Source: Xanthobacter dioxanivorans
GTDB lineage: Bacteria > Pseudomonadota > Alphaproteobacteria > Rhizobiales > Xanthobacteraceae
Direction of reading: 5' to 3'
Length of the DNA: 64,000 nt
NCBI RefSeq assembly: GCF_016807805.1
Contig: NZ_CP063362.1
Span: forward strand, 5,870,501 to 5,934,500
Position numbers and translations under genes: made by a program. Below the pieces are notes generated by a model. The model was not told the origin of the DNA, searched no databases, and was given only the letters and a program-made list of their open reading frames with translations. Every line of letters starts with the position of its first letter. Within the stretch, counting starts at the first letter, position 1. This document shows positions 46,223 to 54,533 of the stretch, piece by piece.

Positions 46223-47625
46223 ATGACCCCCATGACACGGCAAGGCGCGCTCTGCGGCATCCTCGCGACGGCCACCGGCGAGATCGAGGCCGACGGCGCC
46301 ACATTGCGCGCGCACACCGTTGCCGTGGCGGCATCCGCCCTTGCCGTACGCCTCACCGAAGCCGGACTTCGGCCTGACGAGCCGGTGGTGGTGACGGTCG
46401 CCAACCGCCCGGCGGACATTGCCGCCTTGTTCGGCGTCTGGCAGGCGGGCGGCGTGGTGGTGCCCCTCCATGCCGCAGCAGCGGAGACGACACGCGCGGC
46501 GGTGATCGAGCAGGTCCGCCCCGTTTCCTCCTGGCCGATGGCGAGCTCCTCACCGTGGCCGATGCTCCGCCGCCGGAACGTCCGCTGCTGCGCGGCGCGG
46601 CGCTGGTGGTCTTCACCTCCGGCTCCACCGGCAGGCCGAAGGGCGTGGTGCTGGGCCACGATCGCTTCGCGGCGAAGCTCGATGCGCTGCAGGAGCTTCT
46701 GCGCCTCTCGCCATCCGACACCGTGGTGCTGCCGTTGCAGCTCATCTTCATCTTCGGCCTGTGGGTGGCGCTGCTGTCGCTCCGGGCGGGGGCGCGGCTC
46801 GCGCTCGTGGGCAAATTCTCGCCCGCGACGCTGCGCGCGCGGCTGGGCGACGCGACGGTGCTCGCCACGGTGCCCTCGATGCTGCGGACCCTGTTCACCG
46901 ATGGAGAGACGCAAGCATCCGCCCTGCGCGCCATCCTCACCGGCGGCGAGGGATTGGGGGCGCAGCTGTCGGGCGAGATCGCCCGCCGCTTGCCCGGCGC
47001 CGGCGTTTTCGACCTCTATGGCCTGACCGAGACCGGCTCCTGCGACTTCTGCCTGCAACCAGGCGATGGCACCGCCGGCCGCGGCTCCATCGGGCGGACG
47101 ACGCCCGGCGTCCACTACAGGATCGCGGCCGACACGGCGGGCGTGCCCGGCGCGGGGGCGGGCGAACTGCTGGTGCGCTCGCCCTTCGGCATGCTCGGCT
47201 ATCTGGATAACCCCGAGCTCACCGCGGAGGCCCTCCGCGACGGCTATTTCCGCACCGGCGACGTGGCGCGCCAGCGCCCCGACGGGTTCGTCGAGATCGT
47301 CGGCCGCATCAAGGAGATCATCTCGCGCGGCGGCAACAAGATCGCGCCAGCCGAGATCGAGATGATGCTGTCGGCGCACCCCGCCGTGGCGCAAGTGCTT
47401 TGCGCGGGCGTCCCGGACCCGAGGCTGGGCGAGGCCCTGCACGTCGCCGTGGTGCTCAAGCCGGGGTGCAGCGCGTCCCCCGACGAGCTGCGGAACTGGT
47501 GCAAGGGGCAGACGGAACGCTTCAAGGTGCCGGACGCGATCCATGTCGTCGATGCTCTTCCCACGGGTCCGACCGGCAAGGCCCTGCGGGCGGGGGTCCG
47601 GGATCTGGCGCAGGCGCGGATGTAG
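46223..47625 (+). pseudogene. Acyl-CoA (AMP-forming) ligase gene, frameshifted
   Basis: Two frames together encode an ANL-superfamily ligase of about 467 residues. The first part (TRQGALCGILATATGEIEAD to AVIEQVRP) moves out of frame at the C4 run 46519-46522. The second part restarts at FLLADGELLTVADAPPPERP and carries the core motifs: VVFTSGSTGRPKGVVLGHDR, LYGLTETGS, YFRTGDVARQRPDG and the C-terminal RGGNKIAPAEIEMM plus catalytic Lys in GPTGKALR. One more C in the run would make an intact gene. It is the last gene of the operon; as sequenced, no full-length enzyme can be made. Confidence 0.8.
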
Positions 47626-48017
47626 TATTTGTGGAGTTATGCTCCGGTGACGCCGAAGCCGCAGTTGGAGATGGTCGCGGACATGCGATCACGATGCCCC
47701 CGTCGCGCTGCCATCGATGGGCGATGGTGACGGAACACCTCCGCAGCAAGTTCCGGTTCACCCCATTGGAAGACGACCAGCGGATCAAGCGCCGCAGGCC
47801 TGCCGGAGTGAGGGCCGGGCTTCGAATGGCCGCGAGCAAGCGTGTGACGGCGTGGGGATGCCCCGCGCCATGCGCCTGCGGCCCCAACATCTGCCCAACA
47901 TTTTACGGATTGCGGCGCGCACGGACGGATCCCAGCAACACGCGGGATTGACAAGCCAATGAGAAAGCAAGTATTTTGAGAATGAATGCGGTGGTACGTG
48001 AAGGACGCTGAACGTTA
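47626..48017. other. Gene-free right part of the island
   Basis: About 390 bases after the ligase gene without a credible gene. At 47882-47896 it holds CCCCAACATCTGCCC, differing by one base from a string 58 bases after tRNA-Ala at the other end. It may contain degenerated integrase-proximal DNA, but no protein similarity was seen in six frames. Confidence 0.4.
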
Positions 48018-48044
48018 GTTCGGCAGACCTCGGCTCTACCAATT
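48018..48044 (+). repeat. Degenerate duplicate of the tRNA-Ala 3' end (attR-like)
   Basis: Aligned without gaps to 37526-37552 (T arm, acceptor 3' strand, CCA and two following bases), 20 of 27 bases agree. The best part is CCTCGGCTC-T-ACCA versus CCTCGGCTC-C-ACCA. The five consecutive mismatches fall in the T loop/stem, so it cannot be a functional tRNA. This is what remains when an island integrates at a tRNA 3' end. Confidence 0.6.
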
Positions 48045-48105
48045 TAAGTTTCCAATTTTATTTTAATTTTCATCGATTTTCTGCCTCGTCTGGTCCGAGC
48101 TTCGT

Positions 48106-48158
48106 GGTTCGACCTGCTCGCGACAGAAGGGTTCCATCTGCCGCGAGCAGGTCGAACC
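48106..48158. repeat. 17-bp perfect inverted repeat
   Basis: GGTTCGACCTGCTCGCG (48106-48122) and its exact reverse complement (48142-48158) flank a 19-base spacer. The right arm runs into the first unit of the 17-bp tandem array. It would form a very stable hairpin in RNA; whether it is a terminator, mobile-element end or other structure is unknown. Confidence 0.85.
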
Positions 48159-48217
48159 CCAAGTCGGGTTGAACCCCTAGTCAGGTCGAACCCCAGGTCG
48201 GGTCGAACCCCAGGTCT
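48150..48217. repeat. 17-bp tandem repeat, four copies
   Basis: Four head-to-tail units GGTCGAACCCCAGGTCG with up to four changes lie at 48150-48166, 48167-48183, 48184-48200 and 48201-48217. The first unit shares GGTCGAACC with the inverted repeat. There are no spacers, so this is not a CRISPR array. Confidence 0.85.
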
Positions 48218-48253
48218 TCGATCCACCAGCGGCCGATGCGCGGGATCGCGCAG

Positions 48254-48292
48254 GTCGGTGATCCCTGTGGTCGGTGATCCCGGTGGTCGGTG
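48254..48292. repeat. 16-bp tandem repeat, two full copies and a partial third
   Basis: GTCGGTGATCCCTGTG (48254-48269) and GTCGGTGATCCCGGTG (48270-48285) are followed by GTCGGTG. They lie in the same non-coding segment as two other, unrelated short tandem duplications. Confidence 0.8.
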
Positions 48293-48367
48293 GCAGACCC
48301 CTCGGCGTGGAGCGGCGTCAACCGTCGACGGCCCCGCAGACCGGCCGGGACGACCGAGGGATGGACG

Positions 48368-48393
48368 GGCCACCTGCTCAGGCCACCTGCTCA
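48368..48393. repeat. 13-bp exact tandem duplication
   Basis: GGCCACCTGCTCA occurs twice head to tail (48368-48380, 48381-48393), about 130 bases before the diguanylate cyclase start. Exact identity suggests a recent slippage event. Confidence 0.85.
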
Positions 48394-48523
48394 AGCGGCT
48401 TGCCCGCCTGGAACTGCCTCGTTTCAAATTGGTTTTTGTTCGAGGGCAACCATCAACACGCGACCGCTCGAAGGCGGCTCAAGCGCTCCCAATCCAGCAC
48501 CGAGCCGAAGGGGTCCGGGTCAC

Positions 48524-50062
48524 ATGTCGGGCGCAAGACCGGAGGACCTCCACGCCTGCGCTGAGAGGACGGATGCACCCGGCCGGCCGGGTGCGCCGAA
48601 GATCGCGCATTTCCTCGTCCTCGGCAGCCTGCTCGCGGTGGCTCTGGTCATCATGCTCGCCGCCCTCTCGCTCTGGCAGACCCGCCAGGACACCTGGGAA
48701 CGGGCCCAGCGCACGTCCGAGAACCTGGTGCACAGCGTGACCGGCTATGTGGACCGGCACATGCGGCTTTACACCCTTGCCCTCGATATGGTCGCGGAAT
48801 CGCTCCGTGATTCGGAGTTCGTGGGGCTGTCGGATCAGGCCAAGCAGCGCGTGCTGAATACGATCGCGGCGAGCACCGACTATGTGGGGAACGTGCTGGA
48901 ACTCAATGCCAAGGGCGACGTCGTCCGCAGCGCGCGTCCGATCAGCGCGGAAATCGCCAACCTCGCCGACCGCGATTTCTTCACCGACCAGCGCGACAAT
49001 CCGCATCCCGGCGTCTCCGTCAGCCAGCCCTTTCGCAGCCGATCCCGCGACGGGGACGCCAGCATTTCCTTCAGCCGACGCCTCACCGCCCCCGATGGCA
49101 GCTTCGCCGGCGTGATCGTCATCGTGGTCCGGCTCGCCTACATCCAGGCCTTCTTCTCGAGCATCGATATGGGGCCGAACGGCGCCCTGCTTCTCGAAAG
49201 CACACAAGGACGGATCCTCGCGCGGCAACCGCCCCGGGCAGGGCAAGGCGCGGTCGGCACCGACCTGTCGCAAACCCCCGTCTTCAAGAGAATGCTCGAG
49301 GAACAGGCCGGAGCCTTCATCGCCCGCGCCGCCACCGACGGCGTCGAGCGCTATTATACCTTCGCGCGCATTCCCGATCAGCCCCTGATATTGAATGTCG
49401 CCTTCGCCACCCGGGACATCTTCGAGGATTGGTGGCGGCGGTCGGCGCTGATCTGCCTCATCACGCTCCTCACCTGCATCGTCATCATCGTGCTGGCGAC
49501 GGTCCTGCGCCGCGAGCTCCGTCGCCGCGCCATCGCGGAGTCGGAGCTGGCGTTCCTGTCCATCACGGACGGCCTGACCGGGCTCGTGAACCGAAGACGC
49601 TACGACGAAATGATCCAGAGGGAGTGGCGGCGGACCAGCCGCACCGGCGCGGCCCTCGCCCTGCTGATGATCGATGTCGACCGCTTCAAGCTGTTGAACG
49701 ACAAATACGGCCACGCCCGGGGCGACGAGGTCCTCAAGCTCCTCGCGCGCGTAATCGGCGAGAGCATCCGCCGACCGGGGGATACGGCTGCCCGCTACGG
49801 CGGGGAGGAATTCGCGGTCATCCTGCCGGATACCGACGCCAGCGGCGCGGCATTGGTCGCCGAGACGATCCGGGCGAAATCCGAAAGCAGCGATACCGGC
49901 CTCCCGCCCTTCACCGTGAGCATCGGCGTGGCGACCATCCACCCGAAGCCGGACGGGTCCCTGCGGCAGTTCCAGGAGGATGCCGACAAGGCCCTTTACC
50001 AGGCCAAGGCGGAAGGCCGAAATCGCGTCGTGCTGCGCCCGGCGACGGAAGCGGCGCGGTAG
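48524..50062 (+). CDS. Membrane sensor diguanylate cyclase (GGDEF)
   Basis: This 512-residue protein makes cyclic di-GMP. It has a first membrane helix (about 27-50, FLVLGSLLAVALVIMLAAL), a large periplasmic double-PAS/Cache-type domain, a second helix (about 300-325, LICLITLLTCIVIIVLA), and a GGDEF domain with ITDGLTGLVNRRRYDEM, LMIDVDRFKLLNDKYGHARG and the active site RYGGEEFAV. The inhibitory I-site RPGD lies five residues upstream, so product feedback is expected. ATG 48524 is chosen because upstream in-frame sequence lies in repeat-bearing leader DNA; AAGGGG is 12 bases upstream. No EAL domain. Confidence 0.92.
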   Translation: MSGARPEDLHACAERTDAPGRPGAPKIAHFLVLGSLLAVALVIMLAALSLWQTRQDTWERAQRTSENLVHSVTGYVDRHMRLYTLALDMVAESLRDSEFVGLSDQAKQRVLNTIAASTDYVGNVLELNAKGDVVRSARPISAEIANLADRDFFTDQRDNPHPGVSVSQPFRSRSRDGDASISFSRRLTAPDGSFAGVIVIVVRLAYIQAFFSSIDMGPNGALLLESTQGRILARQPPRAGQGAVGTDLSQTPVFKRMLEEQAGAFIARAATDGVERYYTFARIPDQPLILNVAFATRDIFEDWWRRSALICLITLLTCIVIIVLATVLRRELRRRAIAESELAFLSITDGLTGLVNRRRYDEMIQREWRRTSRTGAALALLMIDVDRFKLLNDKYGHARGDEVLKLLARVIGESIRRPGDTAARYGGEEFAVILPDTDASGAALVAETIRAKSESSDTGLPPFTVSIGVATIHPKPDGSLRQFQEDADKALYQAKAEGRNRVVLRPATEAAR

Positions 50063-50145
50063 GCATCGGCGGAGCGCGAGATGGCCGAATGCGGCGCGCC
50101 GGGCTATCCTCGCCGCGGATGCCCTTCGGGTCGGAGCCTGCCGCC

Positions 50146-50745
50146 ATGACCGTCTCGCGCCGTTCCATGCTTTCGCTTGCCGCCGCCGCCGTCATGCCAT
50201 CGTTGCTGCCGCGCCACGCCGGCGCCGCCGGGGACGCCGGCGCGGTGATCGCCGTCTCGGGCGAGAGCCGGGCCGAGCGCGGCGGCCGGAGCCTCGACCT
50301 TGCAGTGGGCGATGCCGTCCTCGTCGGCGATGCGGTGTCCACGGCGGCGGAAGCCAGGCTGGCCATGCGCTTCGGCGCCGCGCGCATCCTCCTCGGCAGC
50401 CGGACGCGCCTGCGCATCGATCGCTTCCTGGTGAGCCAGGGCGGCGTGTTCGCGCTCGGGGACGGCGCCATGCTCTTCGACGGGCCGCAAGGCGGACCGG
50501 GCGGCGAGGTGACGACGCCCTTCGGCCGCCTCGCCGTGCGCGGCACCCGCTTCTTTGCCGGCCCCAGCGACAGCCGCTTCTCCGTTTTCGTCGCCCGCGG
50601 CGCGGTGCGGGTTTCCGCCGGCGACGCCATCGTCGATCTCGGCCCCGGCGAGGGCACGGACTTCGAGGCCGCCGGGGCGCCGCCGACGCCCCCGCGGCGC
50701 TGGGGCGAGGCGCGCATCCGCACAGCTCTGGCCCTGGTGGAATAG
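50146..50745 (+). CDS. FecR-domain exported protein
   Basis: This 199-residue protein has a signal sequence with twin arginine (MTVSRRSMLSLAAAAVMPSL) and a FecR domain: VIAVSGESRAERGGRSLDLA, VGDAVLVGDAVSTAAEARLA, RILLGSRTRLRIDRFLV, TTPFGRLAVRGTRFF and the repeated beta-strand pattern to the end. In E. coli FecR senses iron-citrate, but this stand-alone form commonly sits beside CHASE2-cyclase genes, as here (convergent, 9 bases between stops), suggesting a joint signalling role. The ATG at 50146 with GGAG nine bases upstream is preferred. Confidence 0.88.
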   Translation: MTVSRRSMLSLAAAAVMPSLLPRHAGAAGDAGAVIAVSGESRAERGGRSLDLAVGDAVLVGDAVSTAAEARLAMRFGAARILLGSRTRLRIDRFLVSQGGVFALGDGAMLFDGPQGGPGGEVTTPFGRLAVRGTRFFAGPSDSRFSVFVARGAVRVSAGDAIVDLGPGEGTDFEAAGAPPTPPRRWGEARIRTALALVE

Positions 50746-50754
50746 CCGAGCGGC

Positions 50755-52758
50755 TCAGCCCGGCCCCGGCGGCTCGCGATCCCCGGCGGGGATGAACACC
50801 TCCAGCTTCGCGGCGCGCCCGCGCACGGCGATGGGGCCGATGCTGCGCGCCGCGCCCGGCGGCAGCAGCGCCGCGGCGCCGGGGCCGATGCAGATGGAGG
50901 TGCCGAGGTCCTTGTTGGCGGCCTCGAGCCGCGCCGCCATGCTCACCGCCATGCCGTGGGCGGTATAGTCGAGCTTGCGGCGCCCGCCCACGTCGCCCAC
51001 CACGGCGGGACCGGTCTCCATGCCGATGCGGGTGCGCCCGAAGCCGAGGGCGGCGAAGGCCGGCTCCCGGCGCAGCTTCTCCGTCTCGGCGCGCAACGCC
51101 AGGGCGCAGGCGAGCGCGCGGCCGGCGTGGTCGGGCAGATCGAGCGGCATGTTGAAGAAGGCGAGCATGGCATCGCCGACGAACCTGTCGGCCATGCCGC
51201 CATGGGCGACGACCACCTCGCTGAGCCGGTCGAAATAGCGATCCAGCACCGCCACCAGCGCCTCCGGCTGTGCCCGCTCGGTCATGGAGGTGAAGCCCTC
51301 CACATCGGTGAACAAGGCGGTGATCACCCGCAGCTCGCCGCGGAGCTTGAGGGCCGACGGATCGGCGGCGATGCGTGCGACCACGGCCGGCGCCAGATGC
51401 TGCTCGAAGCGGCTGCGGAGCCGGCGCTCGCGCCACTCGGTCTCGATGAAGCCCATCGCCAGCGCCACGGCGAGGGTGACGGCGCCGACGACGGGCGGCC
51501 CCAGCGGATCCACCAGGAGCCCGCGGGCGAGCACGAGCGCCACGGCGGCCGCCATCCAGAGCAGCCCGGCGCCGAGCCCGGCGCAAAGGCCGCCCAGCGG
51601 CCGCAGCGCGGCGACGGCGGCGAGGGCCGCGAGGCCGAGGAGGAGCGCGCCCGCCGTCTCCCCCTGCGCGAGCCAGCCGGGGCGGTGCGCAACATCACCT
51701 GCCAGAAGCGCCGCGGCCGCGTCGGCCTGGATCTGCAGCGACGGAGCCGCCGGGTTGCCCGCGGTGCGCCGCAGCGCCCCCACCTCCACCGCGCTGCTGC
51801 CGATGAGCACCACGCGCCCGGACAGGGACGCGGCATCGGCGGACCCGGAGAGAAGCCGATGCGCCGGCACCGTCCGCGCCGCCCACGCCGCGGGCAAGGC
51901 GGGGCCGAGGCGAAGCTGCCCATCGGTGCCGAGCGGAACCACGCGCCCGCCGATGCGCAGGACGTTCTGCGCCCCGTCGAGGATGAGGGCGCCGGCGCCC
52001 TCCGCCAGCCGCACCGCCTCCACCGCAAGGCCGGGCACGGGCGCATCGCCCGCCAGCGCCAGCAACGGCACCCGCCGCACCACGCCGTCGCCGTCGGGCG
52101 CGATGGCGATGATGCCGAGGCCCTGCGCCGCATTCCGCAGCATCGGCGGCGGTCCCGACGCGCCGGCGGTGCGCCAGAGTTCGGTCGGGGCCGGCGCGGT
52201 GCTGGCCAGCACCGGGGTCAGGGGCTCGAAATCCGGCGTGGGCACCGTCTCCAGCACCGCGCCCAGGGCGACGGGGCGACGGGCGAGGGCCACGGCGAGC
52301 AATGCGTCGCCATCCGGCAGGGATGGCACGAGGTCGGCGATGTCGGCGCGGCCGGTCTCGGCGGCGATCCGGCGCGCCGCCGCGGCGGGCGAATGACGGT
52401 CCGGCCCGGCAAAGAGAATGTCGATGGCGACGGCGGCGGGCTCGCCGCCGGCCACCTGCGCCACCAGCCGGGCCATCTGGGCGCGGTTCCATGGCCAGTC
52501 GCCGTATCGGGCGAGGGTGTCGCTGTCGATGTCCACCACCGTGAGCAGCGGCGCGGGCTTGGGCGGGGCAAGGGCGAGCACGGCATCGATGGCGGTCTCG
52601 CGCAGGGCGCCGCGCAAGCCGAAGCCATCCCACGCCCAGACGGCCAGGGCCGCGAGGAGCACCGCCGCGCCGACGCGGACCTGCAACGAACCGACCGCCG
52701 CCGGCATGGCCATTGCGATCACCCCTGCGCCCTGGTCCGGACGTGTCGGGTCCGGCAC
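50755..52758 (-). CDS. CHASE2-domain class III adenylate/guanylate cyclase-like protein
   Basis: This 667-residue membrane protein has an N-terminal helix, an extracytoplasmic CHASE2 sensor (about 60-340, including VVDIDSDTLARYGDWPWNRA), three helices (about 355-430) and a cytoplasmic class III cyclase domain with metal Asp residues in TALFTDVEGFTSMTE and DRFVGDAMLAFFNMPL. The purine-site region reads KLDYTAHGMAVSMAARLE. Active cyclases usually have GDAVNxAARLE; here Met603 replaces Asp and Ser606 replaces the transition-state Asn, while Lys and Arg610 remain. It may have altered or no cyclase activity. Start may be the ATG at 52713. The FecR gene faces it. Confidence 0.9.
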   Translation of the reverse strand: MPDPTRPDQGAGVIAMAMPAAVGSLQVRVGAAVLLAALAVWAWDGFGLRGALRETAIDAVLALAPPKPAPLLTVVDIDSDTLARYGDWPWNRAQMARLVAQVAGGEPAAVAIDILFAGPDRHSPAAAARRIAAETGRADIADLVPSLPDGDALLAVALARRPVALGAVLETVPTPDFEPLTPVLASTAPAPTELWRTAGASGPPPMLRNAAQGLGIIAIAPDGDGVVRRVPLLALAGDAPVPGLAVEAVRLAEGAGALILDGAQNVLRIGGRVVPLGTDGQLRLGPALPAAWAARTVPAHRLLSGSADAASLSGRVVLIGSSAVEVGALRRTAGNPAAPSLQIQADAAAALLAGDVAHRPGWLAQGETAGALLLGLAALAAVAALRPLGGLCAGLGAGLLWMAAAVALVLARGLLVDPLGPPVVGAVTLAVALAMGFIETEWRERRLRSRFEQHLAPAVVARIAADPSALKLRGELRVITALFTDVEGFTSMTERAQPEALVAVLDRYFDRLSEVVVAHGGMADRFVGDAMLAFFNMPLDLPDHAGRALACALALRAETEKLRREPAFAALGFGRTRIGMETGPAVVGDVGGRRKLDYTAHGMAVSMAARLEAANKDLGTSICIGPGAAALLPPGAARSIGPIAVRGRAAKLEVFIPAGDREPPGPG

Positions 52759-52850
52759 CTCGCGCTGGATAGCATGGATCGGACGCGCATGGCTTCGCGC
52801 ATCGGCTTGCCCCCCGGCACCGGCTCATGGCCGCGCGCGGCGGGGAGGCG

Positions 52851-54533
52851 TCACCTGAAGGCGGCGGAGGACTGCAACGCAGCCGCGAGCACCAGGGCAA
52901 CCCCAAGCAGGGCGACCGTGGCGACCGGCCAGCGGCGCAGCCACTCATCGGCCGTGACCGCCCGCGCCAGGACCGCCCTGCCCGCTCCTCCCAGCCGCGC
53001 GAAGGCGAACAGGATATCGCCGGCCGGCACCTCCGGAAGGGACGGGGCCAGCCGGGCCAGGAGCGCCGCCGCTCCCAGGCCGAGCGCCACCGGCCAAAGC
53101 CCCTGCGCCACGGCGGCGGGCGCGAAGGCCACCGAGACCGGCAGGCCGGTGACCGGCGTGAACAGGACGAATGGCGCCGCGAGCGCCAGCACGGCAAGCG
53201 CGATGGCGGGGAACAGGAGGCCGCGCGGCCGCGCTCCCGGCGTGCCGCAGCGGGCCACGAGCAGGGCGTAGCGCGCCATGAGCAGCGTGCTGCCCGCCGC
53301 CGAGAGGGTGAGCAGCCCCCCCGTGATGCCGTCGGGCACCACGATCTTGATGGCGTATTTCGCCAGCGCGCCGCCGGTCAGCGGCAGCCCGGCGAGGCTG
53401 AGGCCGAGGAGCCCGGCCACCACCGCCACGCTCCGCGCCCGTCCCGGTGTCGAGGCCATGGCGACGCCGACGGCGAGGAACATGGCGCCCTTCAGCAGCA
53501 TGTGGTTCACCGCATAGAAGGCGGCGAGGGTGAAGGCGCCGGCCGTCCCCGAGGCGATCCCCGCCCCGAGCACGGCGGCGACCACCCCCATCTGGCTCAC
53601 CGTGGAATAGGCGAGCGCACGCTTGGGATGGCGCTGGGTGACGCCCACGGCGACACCGTAATAGGCGGTGAACAGACCCGCGCCGCACAGCGCCATGCCC
53701 CAGCCGGGCAGCGGCACGCCTTCCGGCAGGAAGCGCAGCAGGCCGATGACGCCCGCCTTCACCACCACCCCCGAGAGCGCCGCCGACCCCGGCACCGGCG
53801 CCACCGAATGGGCGAGCGGCATCCACACATGGAGCGGGAACACGCCCATCTTCATGGTGAAGCCCAGGAGCAGCAAAGCGATGATCGGTGTCTTCCATGG
53901 CGAGGAAGGCAGCGCCGCCACCGCATCGCGGATCAGCGGGTTGGCCTCAGGCGCGCCGGAGGCCAGCATCACGAAGGCGGCGATCAGGCAGCCCTCGCCG
54001 ACCACGGTCAAGGCGAGGTAAAGCGTGCCCGCCCGCCGTGCCTGCGGCGTGTCGTCGTGCACGGCGAGGCCGAAGGCGGAAAAGCTGACGAGGGCATAAG
54101 CCAGATAGAAGCTCGCCACGTCCGCCACCAGGAACACCGCGAACGAGCCCGCCATGGTGCACAGCCACCAGACAGCGAAGGCGAGGCGCGCCGGGTCCTT
54201 CCGCAGGTAGGCGGTGGCGAAGGCGCCCGCCGTCATCCACAGGAGGGCCGCCCCGCCGAGCAGCAGCGCCCCCGGCGCGTCGAGCGCGAGGGTGAAACGG
54301 AAGGGATAGGGCGCGACGAGGAGCGTCACGCCGCGCGGGACCACGAGGGCGGCGACCAGCGCCGGCAGCGGCGCCAGGAACAGGAGGCGGGGTGCCGCCC
54401 GGCGCAAGGCCGGCACCAGCAGCGCCAGCGCGAGGACGACCGGCAGGGCGATGGCCGTCACCAGCAGCGCCTCAGGAAAGCCCGCCACATCGGACACGAG
54501 CCGGAGGGGAAGCAGAAGCGGCGCGCCGGTCAT
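52851..54533 (-). CDS. Mrp/Mnh antiporter D-type subunit (second copy, last gene)
   Basis: This 560-residue polytopic protein belongs to the NuoL/M/N-MrpA/D proton-channel family. It has about 14 helices and motif LLLLGFTMKMGVFPLHVWMP with the conserved Lys, plus QRHPKRALAYSTVSQMG and AFYAVNHMLLKGAMFLAVG. Its ATG (54533) overlaps the previous stop by 4 bases. It is the most downstream gene of the operon and one of two D-like subunits; it may supply the channel normally given by the MrpA N-terminal domain, which is absent from this operon. Confidence 0.9.
   Translation of the reverse strand: MTGAPLLLPLRLVSDVAGFPEALLVTAIALPVVLALALLVPALRRAAPRLLFLAPLPALVAALVVPRGVTLLVAPYPFRFTLALDAPGALLLGGAALLWMTAGAFATAYLRKDPARLAFAVWWLCTMAGSFAVFLVADVASFYLAYALVSFSAFGLAVHDDTPQARRAGTLYLALTVVGEGCLIAAFVMLASGAPEANPLIRDAVAALPSSPWKTPIIALLLLGFTMKMGVFPLHVWMPLAHSVAPVPGSAALSGVVVKAGVIGLLRFLPEGVPLPGWGMALCGAGLFTAYYGVAVGVTQRHPKRALAYSTVSQMGVVAAVLGAGIASGTAGAFTLAAFYAVNHMLLKGAMFLAVGVAMASTPGRARSVAVVAGLLGLSLAGLPLTGGALAKYAIKIVVPDGITGGLLTLSAAGSTLLMARYALLVARCGTPGARPRGLLFPAIALAVLALAAPFVLFTPVTGLPVSVAFAPAAVAQGLWPVALGLGAAALLARLAPSLPEVPAGDILFAFARLGGAGRAVLARAVTADEWLRRWPVATVALLGVALVLAAALQSSAAFR

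Larger units (their letters stand above)
37553..48017. mobile_element. Probable genomic island remnant integrated at tRNA-Ala
   Basis: The segment starts at tRNA-Ala(CGC) and ends at a 27-base degenerate copy of that tRNA's 3' end (20 of 27 positions identical, no gaps). In between are genes atypical of the surrounding core: a tiny lipoprotein, three damaged genes, a dehydrogenase of lower GC, and a catabolic cassette. A 15-base string CCCCAGCATCTGCCC at 37607 recurs with one change at 47882, near the other end. No integrase, relaxase or transposase was found, so this is an old or immobilised element, or an assembly of separate insertions. Confidence 0.45.

Noticed and set aside
48018..48044. 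A second tRNA-Ala gene
   Set aside because: Only 3'-end similarity remains; the T arm is disrupted and no 5' half, D arm or anticodon arm precedes it.
48150..48217. Possible CRISPR array
   Set aside because: The 17-bp units are directly abutting with no spacers and no cas genes are present.
50956..53271. A 771-codon rightward open frame opposite the CHASE2 cyclase and Mnh genes
   Set aside because: The leftward proteins have clear domains and overlapping operon structure; this frame is compositional noise.
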